From Prostheceraeus crozeri (taxonomy: Eukaryota > Platyhelminthes > Polycladida > Euryleptidae), in contig CAJQUW010011515.1 in NCBI GenBank assembly GCA_907163375.1, positions 33,124 through 97,123 on the forward strand: 64,000 nucleotides of DNA. The letters run 5' to 3'. Each line of letters opens with the position of its first letter. Within the stretch, counting starts at the first letter, position 1. Below, in pieces: positions 39,701-52,675 of this stretch. Under the pieces are notes generated by a model that worked only from the letters and a program-made list of their open reading frames with translations, did no database searches and had not been told where the DNA came from. The translations under genes and the position numbers were made by a program.

Positions 39701-41493
39701 GCCAAATGTTGGCTGTGGCTTTTTGATGTTAAATTTATACGATACTTTCTGCAAAATTAAAGAAAATTACAACAGTTATCGTTAAAAGTTCAGACATCAC
39801 ATTAATGGAGATTCATAGACAACTGTCATTTCTTGCCATTATGTAAAATGGAAAATAAAAGGCATACGAGAAATCATGACCATAATTTAACATACTGCAT
39901 ATAACTTTTGAACACAAGGAAATGTCATAAGGAAATGGCATCTCAAAGCTTCATGTCTGATGTTTAAAGCAGAACATAGATTTTGAATAATGACAGCTTC
40001 CTTTTACCTGAATAAACTGCCTGATGACTACCTATTCAATTGACTAGCATAAGGCTAAATATTTTCCAACATATAATAATGATATCTTAAATCCTAACAC
40101 ATCAACGTTCTTCAGCACAGATTAAAAACATGAAAGAAATATTCAAATTCAATGCTCAACATATAGAAATCAGAAGTTGTGCGAGTACATGTTAATGTTG
40201 AATTTCATTAGAAGAACATGAGAATTCTCACCTGAGAATGACTGAGGCGTTGCTCTTCCTCACATTTCTGCTCAGCAGGCGAGGATTTGGCGGTGGGTTC
40301 TCCGTCCGTTTCAGGCAGAGAGAGGCATGATGAATAGCCTGAGGAGGCAGCGGCGGACCAGCGTCGAAATGATGAGCGAGAGGAGGAGAAGGAGGAGGAG
40401 GTGGAGGAGGAGCGAGTGCGGAGCCGGCGGGCGATGAGACCGCGCAAGTAGTCCGCATTCGCATGCCCTGCTGCTGCAAGGACCGGCCGGAGAGGTGTCG
40501 GCCGAGGCAGATCCTCAGTCAAAGAACGACAGAACCGCTTGAGAGGAGGCGCCAGGGGTGGTGAGCGATGCTGTCTGAGCACGGGTTCTCGATCTGACAA
40601 GGACAGCTCACGGTGAGGAGAGGAGCGTCCCGACGGTAACGCGCGCACCGAAATGCTTGGCAGTCCAGCTGAGTGCATGGGACGCGGCACCAAATGCGGC
40701 AGCGGCTCTGCAATAGACGACAATGCACGTAATTATTCGAAGATCTAGAGCAAGTCGTATGTTAACCTAGGTCAGTCGATAAAAATATTGCAAAAGTAGC
40801 AACGTGGGGTTACAAAGGTACAACGTCTCTCATTTCAAGGGTCACTAGCTAGAACCATCTGAGGTTCCCTCGAGGCATCATGCCCTGATTGAGGAAAGGG
40901 ATGCAAAAATAAAAACCCGCGAATATTCACTAGGCTAAAATAATCAATCGCGTGCGCTATCTCAGCGCGCATAGCCCGAGCATGTAATCGCAATGTATGA
41001 GAAATTGTTTATCAAAGAAAGATATAAAGATATTCTTTATAGTAACACCGTCCTTAGTATTTCGAATACACAGTCCTTCTGAACTTTACAAAATTTGCGC
41101 TGCTTCAATTACTAGTGAAACTCACACGGAGTGCGTTTTCCTTTTATAACAATTCATGCAAAAATGGTGCTGGATTCGAAATTAGTCAATGAATTACTCT
41201 TATAACTTTCCATTAAAAGATCACACTCAAACAAGCGTTGTCTGCATACGAAATTTTTCCCAAATTGATCCCAACAAGTCATCGTACTTGGAGGAAGACA
41301 AAAAGGTGACAAGCCAAAAGCTGACATGGCTAAACCTCTCCAATGAGAAAACATTACCCAGATTAGTAAAAACGTACCGCTCAGTTATAAAGAGAGAAAT
41401 TAATGGAGAAAGTAAAGACATGTGCTAATGCATGAGAATGTGTTAAATGTCAAACAACTCACGGTCAGCTTCGTAGATCACCAGCAACACCAT
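36763..41493 (-). CDS. FAM53 family protein (host gene, three coding exons)
   Basis: Exon 1 is 41493-41463 (MVLLVIYEAD plus one base, donor GTGAGT). Exon 2 is 40707-40232 (acceptor TTGCAG, donor GTGAGA). Exon 3 is 37050-36763 (acceptor CTACAG, stop at 36763). Phases agree (1, then 0) and the total is 264 codons. FAM53 landmarks: a MV-x-L-I-x-E-like start, PPLKRFCRSLTEDLPRP like the family's KRHCRSLS block, a Ser-rich middle, CPSWLCNSPEP, an acidic run, and the ending RTLCEDT and GLDLDSMEKDDSW. FAM53 (simplet) proteins are short nuclear regulators linked to Wnt signalling and proliferation in vertebrates. This is the only host gene that I can support in the window. Non-coding 5' exons are not excluded. 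Confidence 0.75.
37051..40231 (-). other. FAM53 intron 2
   Basis: 3.2 kb without recognised genes or mobile elements. The only frames are short. Confidence 0.6.
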
Positions 41494-41700
41494 GACACGG
41501 TCGAAAACAAGTGCAACTATCTCTACGCTCAACGCAATGTAAAGAGATCACTGACCAATGAGCGGCAGCGGACGAACTAGCCTGCGTCATCAATCACATG
41601 AACTTCTGCGTCACAGACATCGCACCCGCTGGCCCAGCCCCTCGCACGCGCCGACCTCAAAAACAACAATCACCTTGGAGATGAGCGCGAGATGAAAGCA
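41494..41700 (-). promoter_or_regulatory. Probable FAM53 promoter region
   Basis: Upstream of the first coding exon the sequence becomes GC- and CpG-richer than its surroundings. It has an inverted CCAAT-type box at 41555-41559 and two copies of TGCGTCA, a CRE/AP-1-like half site, at 41583-41589 and 41607-41613, 24 bp apart. The transcription start is not determined. Confidence 0.35.
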
Positions 41701-43348
41701 AGCAGGTCTGGCAACCAGCCATGATTATGAGACGAATGAGAGAATATTTCAGAAGCGTCAATACTTTGGAGCTGAGTGGCTTATTAAATGAAACATATTA
41801 GAGTGAAGTGAAATTAAAGGTCAATTGTTTCTTAAGCTTCCTGAAATACAGTGAATCACGGTAGCCATCTACAATCACGATCAACGCGGTGCATTGTTCA
41901 GAATAGAAAGGATGCGGATGCTTTTGTGACGATAAGTCAGGAATAGCGGATCCGAGTAATGAATGTTATTGAAACCAGTTTCAAAAATAATTGCACAAAA
42001 AAGTTAGTCCAACTTCAAATGCAATTTTCGTGGTGAAGTGCTAGTTCAATTCTCATAAACGATGCACCATATGAAACCTTATGTTCCATACATTATTTTG
42101 ACGTATATTTTACTTTCTTAGGTGGTCAGTCGTGGTCAGTACACTTTCTTAAAGTAAATTGAGCGTGAAATCAGAAGACTTCGAATCTCTGATCTGCGCA
42201 CGACCAGGTGATGAGCTCACCTGTTCACAAACAATAGCAATCTCTTAACGCCGTCGTGGTGCTGCGCTTGCGTCCGATAAGCGGATCGAAAAGATTTTTT
42301 AACAACTCATTCAACGATGGCAGAGGAGACAGGAGCAGCTATGATGTGATCATATGAAATAACAAACTTCTAATCACCAATAACTTCATTTAATTAGGCA
42401 GACGACTCTGCTTCCTGAACCAAGTGTCTCGGTTGACCAAGTTAATAAGTTTAGCAATCAATTGATTGATTCTATGGTTAAATCTGATGAGAATAAACAA
42501 GAGATAAGAGCTTTTCGGGTTGTGCAACGATTTAGGAAACGGACTGTATTCTGGCTAAACGGTTTGCAAATTCACGTCGCATGGTTATCATCGAAAATAC
42601 CGACAGTGGTTCGAAATGAGCACACCGCGTTTCTCCGAAAATAAAACCTACAGTGATTTTCATTATAATTTTGATACAAGCCCTATCCTAAAAACAAGCC
42701 CTCGTTCAGTGCGGTAGACAAGCTAAAGAAGTTATGATGAAATAATACAAAATAAAATATATAATATAAATTATATAATTAAAAAAAATTATTATAATAA
42801 TAAATTATAAAATAAATAATATATCATAATAAAAATGATCCAAACTACTTTGATGTGGCATGTTGTAATCCTTTTCAAAATATATATTTTTAGCAGGTAA
42901 AAATAATGACGAGACAAAACTACATTCTTCTATCAATTCTTGAAGCAATGTGACACTGGTGCGGTCGCTTTTCCACTTGAGCAGACTCTGTAGAAGTACC
43001 ACATTTTCAACATCATTTTTTCTGTGACCTATCAACGGGACGAAACTGAGTAGTTCAGGAGGCAGTCCTCATTAACTAGCCACTTGCAACAGGTTTGGCT
43101 TAGAAGCCTCCAGTGAGAGGGAACCCGCTCTGCCAACTAGGTACGCGGGGTGCTACCACCAAAACCTACATGGAGGTTTTCTAGTTTTCGACAGCAAAAA
43201 TAAATCAAGCATAAGGATCTTATGAATTTGAATCTTCATAAGCTTTATTATGAGCACATTTTCACATAGGGCGTTTGAGTCGTCTCAAATGGCCATGAAT
43301 TTTAAAGCTCTATTGTGGATTTAAATGTGCGTCGATCCGGGAGGTTTA
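41700..43348. other. Intergenic DNA; AT-only stretch
   Basis: No gene. Around 42745-42835 the sequence is almost pure A/T (ATAATAAATTATA-like), a low-complexity stretch. Confidence 0.55.
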
Positions 43349-44155
43349 CGACTTTATTGGAAAAATACAAAGTTAAAATAATAAGGCACCCGACGCGTTT
43401 CGTCCGAAGACTGTCTCAAGGGTGACATACAACTGTGGAAGGGTCTTTAAATACTTATTTGGCATAGTTGAGGAAACTCATTAAATTATTGAATTATTAT
43501 CAATTTGTTCATGACGTCTATTAAGCTGTGGCAATTTCATCGCTATGAAGTGAGCTTCAGCAACTCTAGTTGTAATCCAACTGAATTGTTGAATAAGAAT
43601 TTCACAACTATCGTCAGTTTTTTTTCTATCTCTCTATCAGCATGAAATTTCAGATGATACTCGCTCAAAGCACTCTTGGAATCTGTTACGAATACTGCGA
43701 AGTTTAGAAGGGCGACAACTTTGTCCTACAGAAAGGTCATTGCACTATAAACAATTGAAACAATAAATTAAATATCTGATTTGCAGTTGTATTTTGAACA
43801 AATAACGTTACACATATTGCAATTACATTTTTCTTTGGTTCCTCTTTTATTAGTTGAAATAATTTTTCTACCTGATTTAGTTGAAAGCGTTACCGGAATA
43901 TCATATTTAACTTCCAACTTATCTAAGTTTCTCAAATAACTATCACTAATGAAATCAATTGATCAGTGAATGTAGTGAGTGAGTCAGTGTAGTGTGTGTG
44001 GGTGTTGTATTTACTTATAATCATTTCGACACAACTATGCCACACAAATATTCAAAGACCCTTCCACAGTTGAACGTGACCCTTGAGATTGTTTTCGGAT
44101 GAAACGCGTCAGGTGCCTGATTATTTTAACTTTGTATTTTTTCCAATAAAAGTCG
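43349..44155 (-). mobile_element. Penelope-like element remnant between inverted arms
   Basis: Arms of about 122 bp, 43349-43470 and 44032-44155, are inverted copies (both with TGGAAAAAATACAAAGTT-like and ACTGTGGAAGGGTCTTT). Between them the minus strand reads SYLRNLDKLEVKYDIPVTL, then a cysteine cluster CNCNMCNVICSKYNC, then stop-interrupted sequence that resembles the start of a GIY-YIG domain. This order, RT-distal linker with zinc cluster before GIY-YIG, is that of Penelope-like elements. Each arm carries CTTGAGA, a short hairpin and GAAACGCGTC, resembling the hammerhead-ribozyme relics found in Penelope pseudo-LTRs. Confidence 0.6.
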
Positions 44156-47100
44156 AAGATGAAGGGAGTGATTGGTCTAACTTCAATATATTTGAATAAA
44201 CAGAATTTCATTGCGGGCTTAAAAAAACGTGTGTACCGTACATTGTGAATGGCATGATGACATTTATTCAACCTAGTGAAAACAAGTAGCACTGAGCTTG
44301 TGCGGGTTTAAGTAATTTGAATAGTGCAATAGTCATAAGCATTATTACAAAAATATCATAACTATTTCGACTACGTTAACAAGCACATATACTACACACG
44401 TGAAATAATGTTTCTTAACTGAGTCTTGTAAAACCATATTCATAGCAAAATAAATCTCTAGTTTGAATTAGCGACCAATATCTAACGTCAACTAATTGCA
44501 ATTCACCATTTATTATTCATCAATAAAGTTACTAATGACAGAACTAGATCACAACATTGTCTAAGAGGATCCAACAAGCGACAAGAAATATAAACAAAAA
44601 TATGTAGCATTGAACAATATGTCAGTTTTTCATGTGAACATAAAAGATGTTGTTAAGAAACATGGTATTTATGAACACACAGTAGACAGCAAATCTAATA
44701 ATGCTGATATATCAACATTCCTTCGTCTACTTGAAACAGCAATTACACGCAGTTGTATTATTCCACAGACAAAATAACAAGAAAAATGGAATTAATTTGT
44801 GAGATTCATTGTTTCTAACTAAATCTTGAATATCATTAGCGAAGTTATTTCTCTGATCGATTCAAAGTTTTTTTATTCGCATACATGACCATTCGGATTC
44901 GATATATGAGCAAAAACAATTTTTATCCAGATTCATATGACCCAATGATGTCGAGTGGCAACTTTTGCTGCCATATTTCGGGACAACCTCGTCATCCCAG
45001 GGCGCCCAATTAAGTGACCAAATTAAAGAAGAGATCAACGCGGTTTAGGCCCCACTCCCGAACTCGCACGATGCCTAGAACGCACGCAAATTACAGTTGA
45101 ATTTATTTTTTAAAACTCGTTTTTTAAAAAGATAATTACATTTTTTAAATTTGCATTTTAAAATAACTTTTAAATGATACGCTCGTCATAAACGGGTGAA
45201 GATTTCCACGAAGTCATCTTGCCATGTTATAAAATTCTTCTTATCTGACTGTCAATTTACATCGACAAAAAAGTAAAGCAATCTGAAAAAGTAAATCTAA
45301 AGTAACATACGTTTTGAAATGGCAGTGTGAGAAACCAATCGCAGGTTGGCTTTATGGAAAGGTAACTAAAAGCTATGATGGAGATAAAACTTTCAGTGCT
45401 CGTCTGGAGTTTTGTTCTTCTCAAGCATTCTTCTTGATTCCACTTTTTGTTTAAAAAACACACTATTTTTTTAATTTATAAAAAACAGTGTTTTTTATCG
45501 ATACATATTTTTCATTTTTATTGCTTTAGAAAAACAACAGTTCATATTTTCTCAAAGAATTATAGAAAAACATCATCAGCAAGGGAGCCAAGTTTTATAA
45601 CTCCACAAAGAAATATGCCATCAAGCATTTTCATTGGACTTCCCTATTCAATGCTCTTAAGATGATTAGCTCTTTCATTAAAATCTTAAAGATTGCATGA
45701 AAATAAAAACAACAAATCTTTCTCTATAGCTTTCTATGTAGCAATTGCAATAAAACTGAAATCGATTATCACTTAACTCATGCTTAATAGCCACATTTAT
45801 ATATATATTTTTTAATATATAGGAATTTTAAAGTGCCTTTTTTGTAGAATGTGAAATCACAATTTGTACATCTCATGATCGTTGATTCGTGAAACCAATA
45901 GTACTGTTAGTTATGAAATAGTCTTTTGAACATCATACTATATTAGCTCTATATGCAAGTATATTGAGCACTCTATTGGCTAAAGCGATACTTACACACA
46001 CACACAAATACATATACGTGTATAATAGCATCTAAGATTGATAGTACACATCACGGAATCATCATGACCATGGGAGAAATAGGCATAAATTCTTCGTTTA
46101 TTCATTGAAATCTTATGTTTAATTGAACATTTGAAGTTGAACAGACGTCAGTACTAATCATTTTGAATAATTAGTAACAATACATCCTTTTAATTAAAAA
46201 AACAAATAAGCAGAATAAACAAATAGATAGCAGAACAGATAAACAGAACAAATAAACAAATAACAGGCCACATCACAGGATAGAAGGGGTTGCCACTTTG
46301 CAAAGATAAATTTTAAAATTTAGATGTGAGTCAATATAGTAGAGATGATAGGATAGAAGGAAATCATATAGATATAGAAAGATAAATGCGCTCGTAAATT
46401 CAAAGATATCTTGATGATAAAATTGTAGGTCTTTGGTTACTAAATGAAAACAATAGAAATGGTCGGAATTCCTCTTTTTCTTCTCTTGAGTTAATGTTCG
46501 GTTGGTATTTTTGCATTAATTGTGCTTCCATCAGTCTTAGATTTGCACTATCCTTTTCATATTTCAATATTTCAGCCTTAAAGTTAACAGTACCACAGTT
46601 TTTGACATGTAGACTCTGCTCACAACACAGAATTAAATATTTTTTTTTATCTGCTTCGGTTTGCTAGAAGTGTGATTAATACGAAATCGCCGGCATATCG
46701 AGGAACCTATTAAAGTGGGCAAAAAGGAATTCCTTATACCTTTCAGAGATAGGAAAAAAGTCGTGCGTCGCTAGCGGATTAATGTGAGCTCCAGCAAAGT
46801 GCTTCGATTGCCAAAATTCTTTCAGATTTGAAGAATTCAGATCATTACGCATAAGTTTTCTCTATAATGTTGGCCCTTCCGATCGTTGTTCAACAAAGTA
46901 GCAGGCGCACGAAAATTAGTTCACTTGATGTTTTCACATCCTCTGCTCGGCATTCCTCACTGTGCATACACTGAATCGAAGCCAGGCATCGATGTGTGTT
47001 TCGGTGTGTGCGAAGTGATATCACAGCACGCACGCATCTCTCACTGGCTCTGGTGTCCTCTGCTGAAGGTTATTGTTTGCCATTTCTAATAGCAAGCGAT

Positions 47101-47600
47101 ACACGAATTATCCATTCGAGAAGGAGCAAGTTGTCTAAGTCTGTGATGTGCCTTTTCGATATTAAGGGCTACATACAATTCTTCCTTTCTAGGAAACCGA
47201 AGCGCGCGCAGATGAATCTAATTCTGTGGGTCGGATGGTACAATCAACATGGAAGTGTTGGCATTGAAGACACATAAGTTTATAAACAGCATTTTTTTCT
47301 AGAAAACATTTTTGTTGTTGATGGGACATGCAGATAATTGACATTCGTTTTCTTTTTCAAAGCATTTCATAAACTGATATCTGATTTTTGTGCAAGTTCG
47401 ATGGTGAATTGTTCCAAATTAAGAACTTCTTCATTTTTTAATTCATAGTGTCGTTGATAAACGGTAAGTTCAAAAACCATTCATTATTGTTTAAAGCAGT
47501 TGAATCCTCTTTGTCTTCCTTTCTTTTTTTGTTTTTTTTATCCATATGATAGCATGCTATTTCACGGAATTTTCAAATTCCACTGTCAATTGATTGCATG
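44156..47600. other. AT-rich intergenic DNA, no gene
   Basis: Chance frames only. Contains homopolymer and simple-sequence patches: TTTTTTAAAA-type runs at 45105-45170, (CA)n at about 45995-46010 and an A-rich ACAAATAA repeat at about 46190-46266. Confidence 0.6.
46190..46266. repeat. A-rich simple repeat (ACAAATAA-like)
   Basis: Imperfect repetition of AAACAAATA and ACAGATAAACAGAACAA units. Confidence 0.6.
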
Positions 47601-47622
47601 TGATAATGATTTCAATGCCACA

Positions 47623-48530
47623 GTCGGGTTCCAAAAATTAGGATACCCGAGTCGAACAAAATTTCAACCCGAACCCGACCCGATTATATTCGAAAAATCA
47701 GAAACATTTCTATATATAAAGCTAATGCTTGATCCTAATGTGATACCGGGCGGTAGTCTAACTTCTTAGTAGTATTATTTTAGCATTTTATTAAAATACG
47801 CAATAGTTAGTATATTGATTTCTCTAGGCTAATAAAGTATTCAAACAAATACTAAATAAGTAGCATAATTACCCACGAAATTAATATAACCTACAATACA
47901 TAAAATTCGGAATCTTTACAAAAAAAATCGACTGCTTCACGATATATTATAGGTGTAGCAGCATACTTCTTCAAAACTCTGATTGAGACTTTGACTCTCA
48001 ATGTTAATGAAGATGTCCAGGTCCGCGCAGCTGAGCTGCATCACTACATGTAACAACACAATTCTGCAGATAGATGCTAAAATTTCTATTATATAATATT
48101 TGATGTATAGTTAAGTTTCCGTTTCTATGTAAAGCTTATCTCAAATTAAATTTCATTCCTTTCCGTCCATCCTGTGAGCCACGATTTACATGTCATTATG
48201 AGAATGAGACCTTTAGAGACCACAAGAACAGATTCAATTAATTTGATAATGATCTTTCGTTGTTTTAGAAGCAAAATATGCACAATGAGAATAATGTGAT
48301 AAGCCGCAATTTCTTGAAAAACTTCATTAAACTACAGGTGCACATGAAACAGTGTTAGCTTAACAGAAACCCGAGTTCGGGTTATTTCGGGTTTTAGATA
48401 AAAGAGATAATCCTACCCGATCCGAGTTCTTAATTGCTCTACCCGAACCCGACCTGAACCCGAGCATTCGGGTTCGAGTTTCGGGTCGGGTCGGGTTCGG
48501 GTAGGGTTTCGGGTGGGATCGCTCATCTTT
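47623..48530. repeat. CCCGAA-rich arms in inverted arrangement
   Basis: Near 47625-47695 the + strand has ACCCGAACCCGACCCG. At 48370-48520 it has TCGGGTCGGGTCGGGTTCGGGT together with CCCGAACCCGA copies. The two clusters face each other and could be subterminal repeats of a non-autonomous DNA transposon about 0.9 kb long. No target duplication was identified. Confidence 0.4.
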
Positions 48531-50016
48531 ACAATGGAACAATTTTAGATAATCCCTGGGCGAGGTCTTATTTCTTGAGTATTAGAATTTTGAACTCCAA
48601 GCATTATGGAAATAAGTTGCAATTAGCAAATGATTCCAATGTGATTGGTCGCAATTGATGGATGCTGAAGACAAACAGCTACAACTACACAAGCTGAGTT
48701 GAAATTGAATTAGAGTATTATTTTCAATGTCTTTATACTTGTAGGTCCATCAAACAGAAAAATTATGAATACGACCAGTCATACCTAAACCCCATTTTCC
48801 TCGGGCGATTTTGAAATTTAGAAACGCGACTGAACTCGGTCATGTCCCACTATAGATAGCAGCTTAAAAAAATTAAAATTCGACTTTTTCAAAAAATTGA
48901 TTTTTTAAAAATCTGTCGGAAATTGATGGTAGATGGCTTTGTTGAGCAATATATTTTGATCAACAAAGTTCTTTTTGACAATTCTTAAAAACCCTGCATA
49001 AGATCAAAAATGAGACATCATAAAAATATACGACCATCAGCTGGAAAACAGATATCCATGCATCGACTTACGCTCGTGCAAACACGACTCACGCAAAAAC
49101 ACCATGAATCCGTCAGTTGTTTGTTTTTTTGTCAAGAAAGCCATACAAATTCCGAAATAGGCCTACTCTTCTGAAGCGACTGAAAAACCGCTGCTGAAAG
49201 ACAGTTACATGACAAATAAACATTCCTTGGGCGGCGCAGAAGAGTCATTTGTGATATTACCCCACAGAATCATCGGTTGTTAGAGAGGGGCCATTCTCTC
49301 ACGGTTGGCTGTCACGCTTGACGTGACTGCAGGCGTGTACGCTTTGTCTCAGAACTTGCTGTCCGGCTGTCGATACACTTGGCCCGCTTCGTAACCTTTA
49401 CGGCTGCGAAATAGCGAGGGGCAGACTCGCGCAAGTCTTTTTTAACTTTTCATTTATTTTACTGATAGAGAAATACACCAAATGAATACATACCCATGAC
49501 GTCTGACAGATTACATTAAGAAGACAATGAGAGTTGGCGCACAGCCAAGCCTGTCAGCAAGTACACGAAGTGCAAGACAGACAGGGATATCAAATAAATT
49601 TTCCACACTGAAGTGTTAGACTAAGACCGTCAATCAAGTTGATATATTATACTGATCATATTACCAGACATTATCGAGGGTTCGTCTATGTTTATTTAAT
49701 ATAACAATGAAAAAATGCCATGTTTCAATATATACAATTAATCTGAGATTTCCTTGGAATACTTGTGGAATTGATATGTAAGCCTTGGTTTTTGATAGCA
49801 CGTTAGGAGCCTGAAAATGCCCTACATTGCTGCCCTAGAAAATGACAATATTCTGCGTGATCGTGATAAAAACGGCATGAAGGCAGAAAGCAATGTAAGA
49901 AAATGGTGGGAAGACAATGTTTTCATGTCTTCTATGATGTCGTCTGTGTGATTTCTTATTCACCTTTGAACTGAACTAAATGAGAAGAGCGACACGGCTG
50001 TGAGTGCTGCGATGAT
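48531..50016. other. Intergenic DNA, no gene
   Basis: AT-rich apart from a GC-richer patch at about 49270-49440. No feature recognised. Confidence 0.5.
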
Positions 50017-50470
50017 ATGACATATGATTGCCTGAAGGACTATCAATTTTTTCAGACTTACATTCCAATACCTATACCAGCTTAGAGGATCATCATGTTT
50101 TCACATGCTCCACTATCTACGATTGTCTGGAGGATCATCATATATTTTCACCCTTTTCGCTATCTATGATCGCATGGGGAATAATCCCATTTTTCACAAT
50201 AATTCCAAAATCTACGATAACTTGAAGGATTTTCATGTTGTAGTTCACTTTTTATGATTGCCTAGATGATTATCACAGTTTCATACTTATATTTATGATT
50301 GCCTGGAGGATTTTCATAGCATCACCCTCATATTCGACTATCTATGATTGCATAGAGGATTCTCATAGCATCATCCTCATATTTGACTATCTATGATTGC
50401 GTTGAGGATTTTCATAGCATCACCCTCTTATTCGACTATCTATGATATCGTGTAGGATCATCATACACTT
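50017..50470. repeat. Diverged 49-bp tandem repeat
   Basis: Units starting TATGATTG at 50294, 50343 and 50392 are spaced exactly 49 bp; each continues GAGGATT and TCATAGCATCA-like. Earlier units from about 50020 are recognisable by TATGATTGCCTGAAGGA and CTACGATTGTCTGGAGGA but are diverged and irregularly spaced. Confidence 0.8.
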
Positions 50471-52673
50471 CATCGAAGCATGTTTTTTACCGTTATCTCT
50501 CAGAGAACGGGTTCCAATTTTTTGTTGAATACTGAGAAGATCAATTATGCCGTCAACTTCACCCTGCAGAGATTTGAACTTGAACTTGGTGATTTTAACC
50601 ATGCTAGAAAGTTCTTGACCGTTCAATACAGATTAAATTGATTATGAAGCCCCACTGGTTTCAATCAATAATCCTTTCTGCAATCTTCCCTCCTCCATTA
50701 ACTGAATTCAATTTCTTGTTTACCCCCAACCTACAGTCCCACCCATTCATGTTGACCGCCTCGGTCTAAGCGTCTGACTTCTCTTTGCACTACTACTTAG
50801 TTTCAAAAACAAATCTGAAACGATTTATCCTGTTTGGGGGTTTCCGTTAGAGACGCTGCTGGCTGGTGTTTCGAGAATCGCCCTTACCAAACGTCAATTG
50901 GCTTATGTAACTCGGTGTTAGCAAGTCAATCTCTGTTTGGCGTCTAAATTGGCACCGAACACCCAACTCAGTGACGTGCAACCAGGCGGAATATCGCGCC
51001 TCCGCATGTCGCCACGAGCCCAGTTTAATGAGAGGGCCAACAATGGTCCCAGTGTCTGGTGACCGGCCGACCTTCTGAGGAGATGATGCTTGCAGGACCA
51101 AGATTATCAAGTGGAAGGCATTTACAGGTCAGCAGAGGGTGTGATGTTTTGCACGAGCACGTAAAATCAACGGACCATAGAAGGAGATAGCAATTGAAAA
51201 ATGCGAGTTTTTCAAATTGACAGAAGATTACTTAACTTATTGAATGCCATTTTGAACTTTTCCAAGTTCTAAAATCATACACAGAGAGAACTCGAGATTT
51301 TCACTGCCCTGAAAGTCAAATAATTCGGTCTAAAATTCCATACTCGTCTGCCGACAATTGGACACGCGCCAATAGTTGCTGCCAGAAATGGCTAAGCCAG
51401 GATGAAGTCATTTGGCTGCTGGCTATACAAATGATTCATATCGCCATTTTTAGAGACCACATTCAATGAGGCATTGTATTGTGCCAATGAAATGAATGAA
51501 AAAAACTACCTTATAACGATTGTCAAATATATTTATTTGAATGATAATTTAATATCACAGCTAAATTTGTCGGAAACCTGAATTCAGAGGAAATTCAGTT
51601 CATTAACTACTTAGATGTCTTCAATTATGTGCACCGCAGGAGATAATTAGTTTAATAAATACATTTTAAGAGCACACTTCAATCACTCTGTACAAAAACA
51701 ATGGGAATAACTATTTACAAAAATACATAAAATATCAAAATTCCGTTACAACAGGCCTTGAAAAATATGCCAAGTGGATCTCTGACGTCAATCACCAATT
51801 CCTAACACACGACACTACTCACAAACACGCACACATCACTACTCACAAACACTCACACATCACTATACTTACATACACACAAGCATCACGACTCACATGC
51901 ACGCACACGCACACGCACACACACAAATTGTTGCATTAATCGAATCGATCGAACAAAGTCAGATGTAAATACTCTATAAAAGCAGTTTCTAATCATTTCA
52001 TAATCATATGATAAACTTAATCAAGTGGACATGCGGATTTAGAGCAGAGTAAAGAAGTTGGTTTTGGTATCGATCCTAATGATTCATTACAAGCATTTTG
52101 AGTTCACTCTCTGCAATCTTTGAACTTCAACGCTGCTTCTTGGCTTGACAGGCAATATAGGAACTCTTTTTTAGCTTCTGTTTTCTAATGACGAATCTTA
52201 GTTTCTCACATCACGTATTGTTTGTCCACTCATAACATAGCGCCGGTATCAAGGCGCACTCTCTTTGAAACCAGGTCGACACGTTTGTAATCTTATCTAT
52301 GTGTTGTACAACACAACTTCTGATGAAAAGACACTTCAGATTACCACAGAGGCATACTTTTCCATCCGTGCTTATGCCACGAGCACCAATATATTATCAC
52401 CCGTTTGTGTGACGTCATGATTCGTGAGCATCGTTCCTGGTCCACACAGAATTTGATCGCCCACTATCGCTCAAGATTGGATCTTTGGTGACATTGGGTC
52501 TATTGAATTACTGAGCACATAAATTACATGCATATCTAGTTCTTTTCGCATGTTGAAAATTGCACTTTAGTGTTAATCAATTTTATTCTGCCGATTCAAT
52601 TTAAAGTAAGCATAGTTACGGAATAAGTACATCATACAATTAGAATTTCACATGTCAATGGATGCAAAGCAAA
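50471..52673. other. Intergenic DNA with a CA-rich microsatellite
   Basis: No gene. A moderately GC-rich stretch at 50820-51110 has no recognised content. The CA-rich tract at 51800-51930 is listed separately. Confidence 0.5.
51800..51930. repeat. CA-rich microsatellite
   Basis: ACTACTCACAAACAC repeats twice with a 24-bp period, then ACACGCACACGCACACACAC. Confidence 0.8.
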
Positions 52674-52675
52674 TA

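Noticed and set aside
48370-48525. Telomere-like repeat
   Set aside because: TCGGGT units are irregular, mixed in orientation and not TTAGGG; better explained as transposon subterminal repeats.
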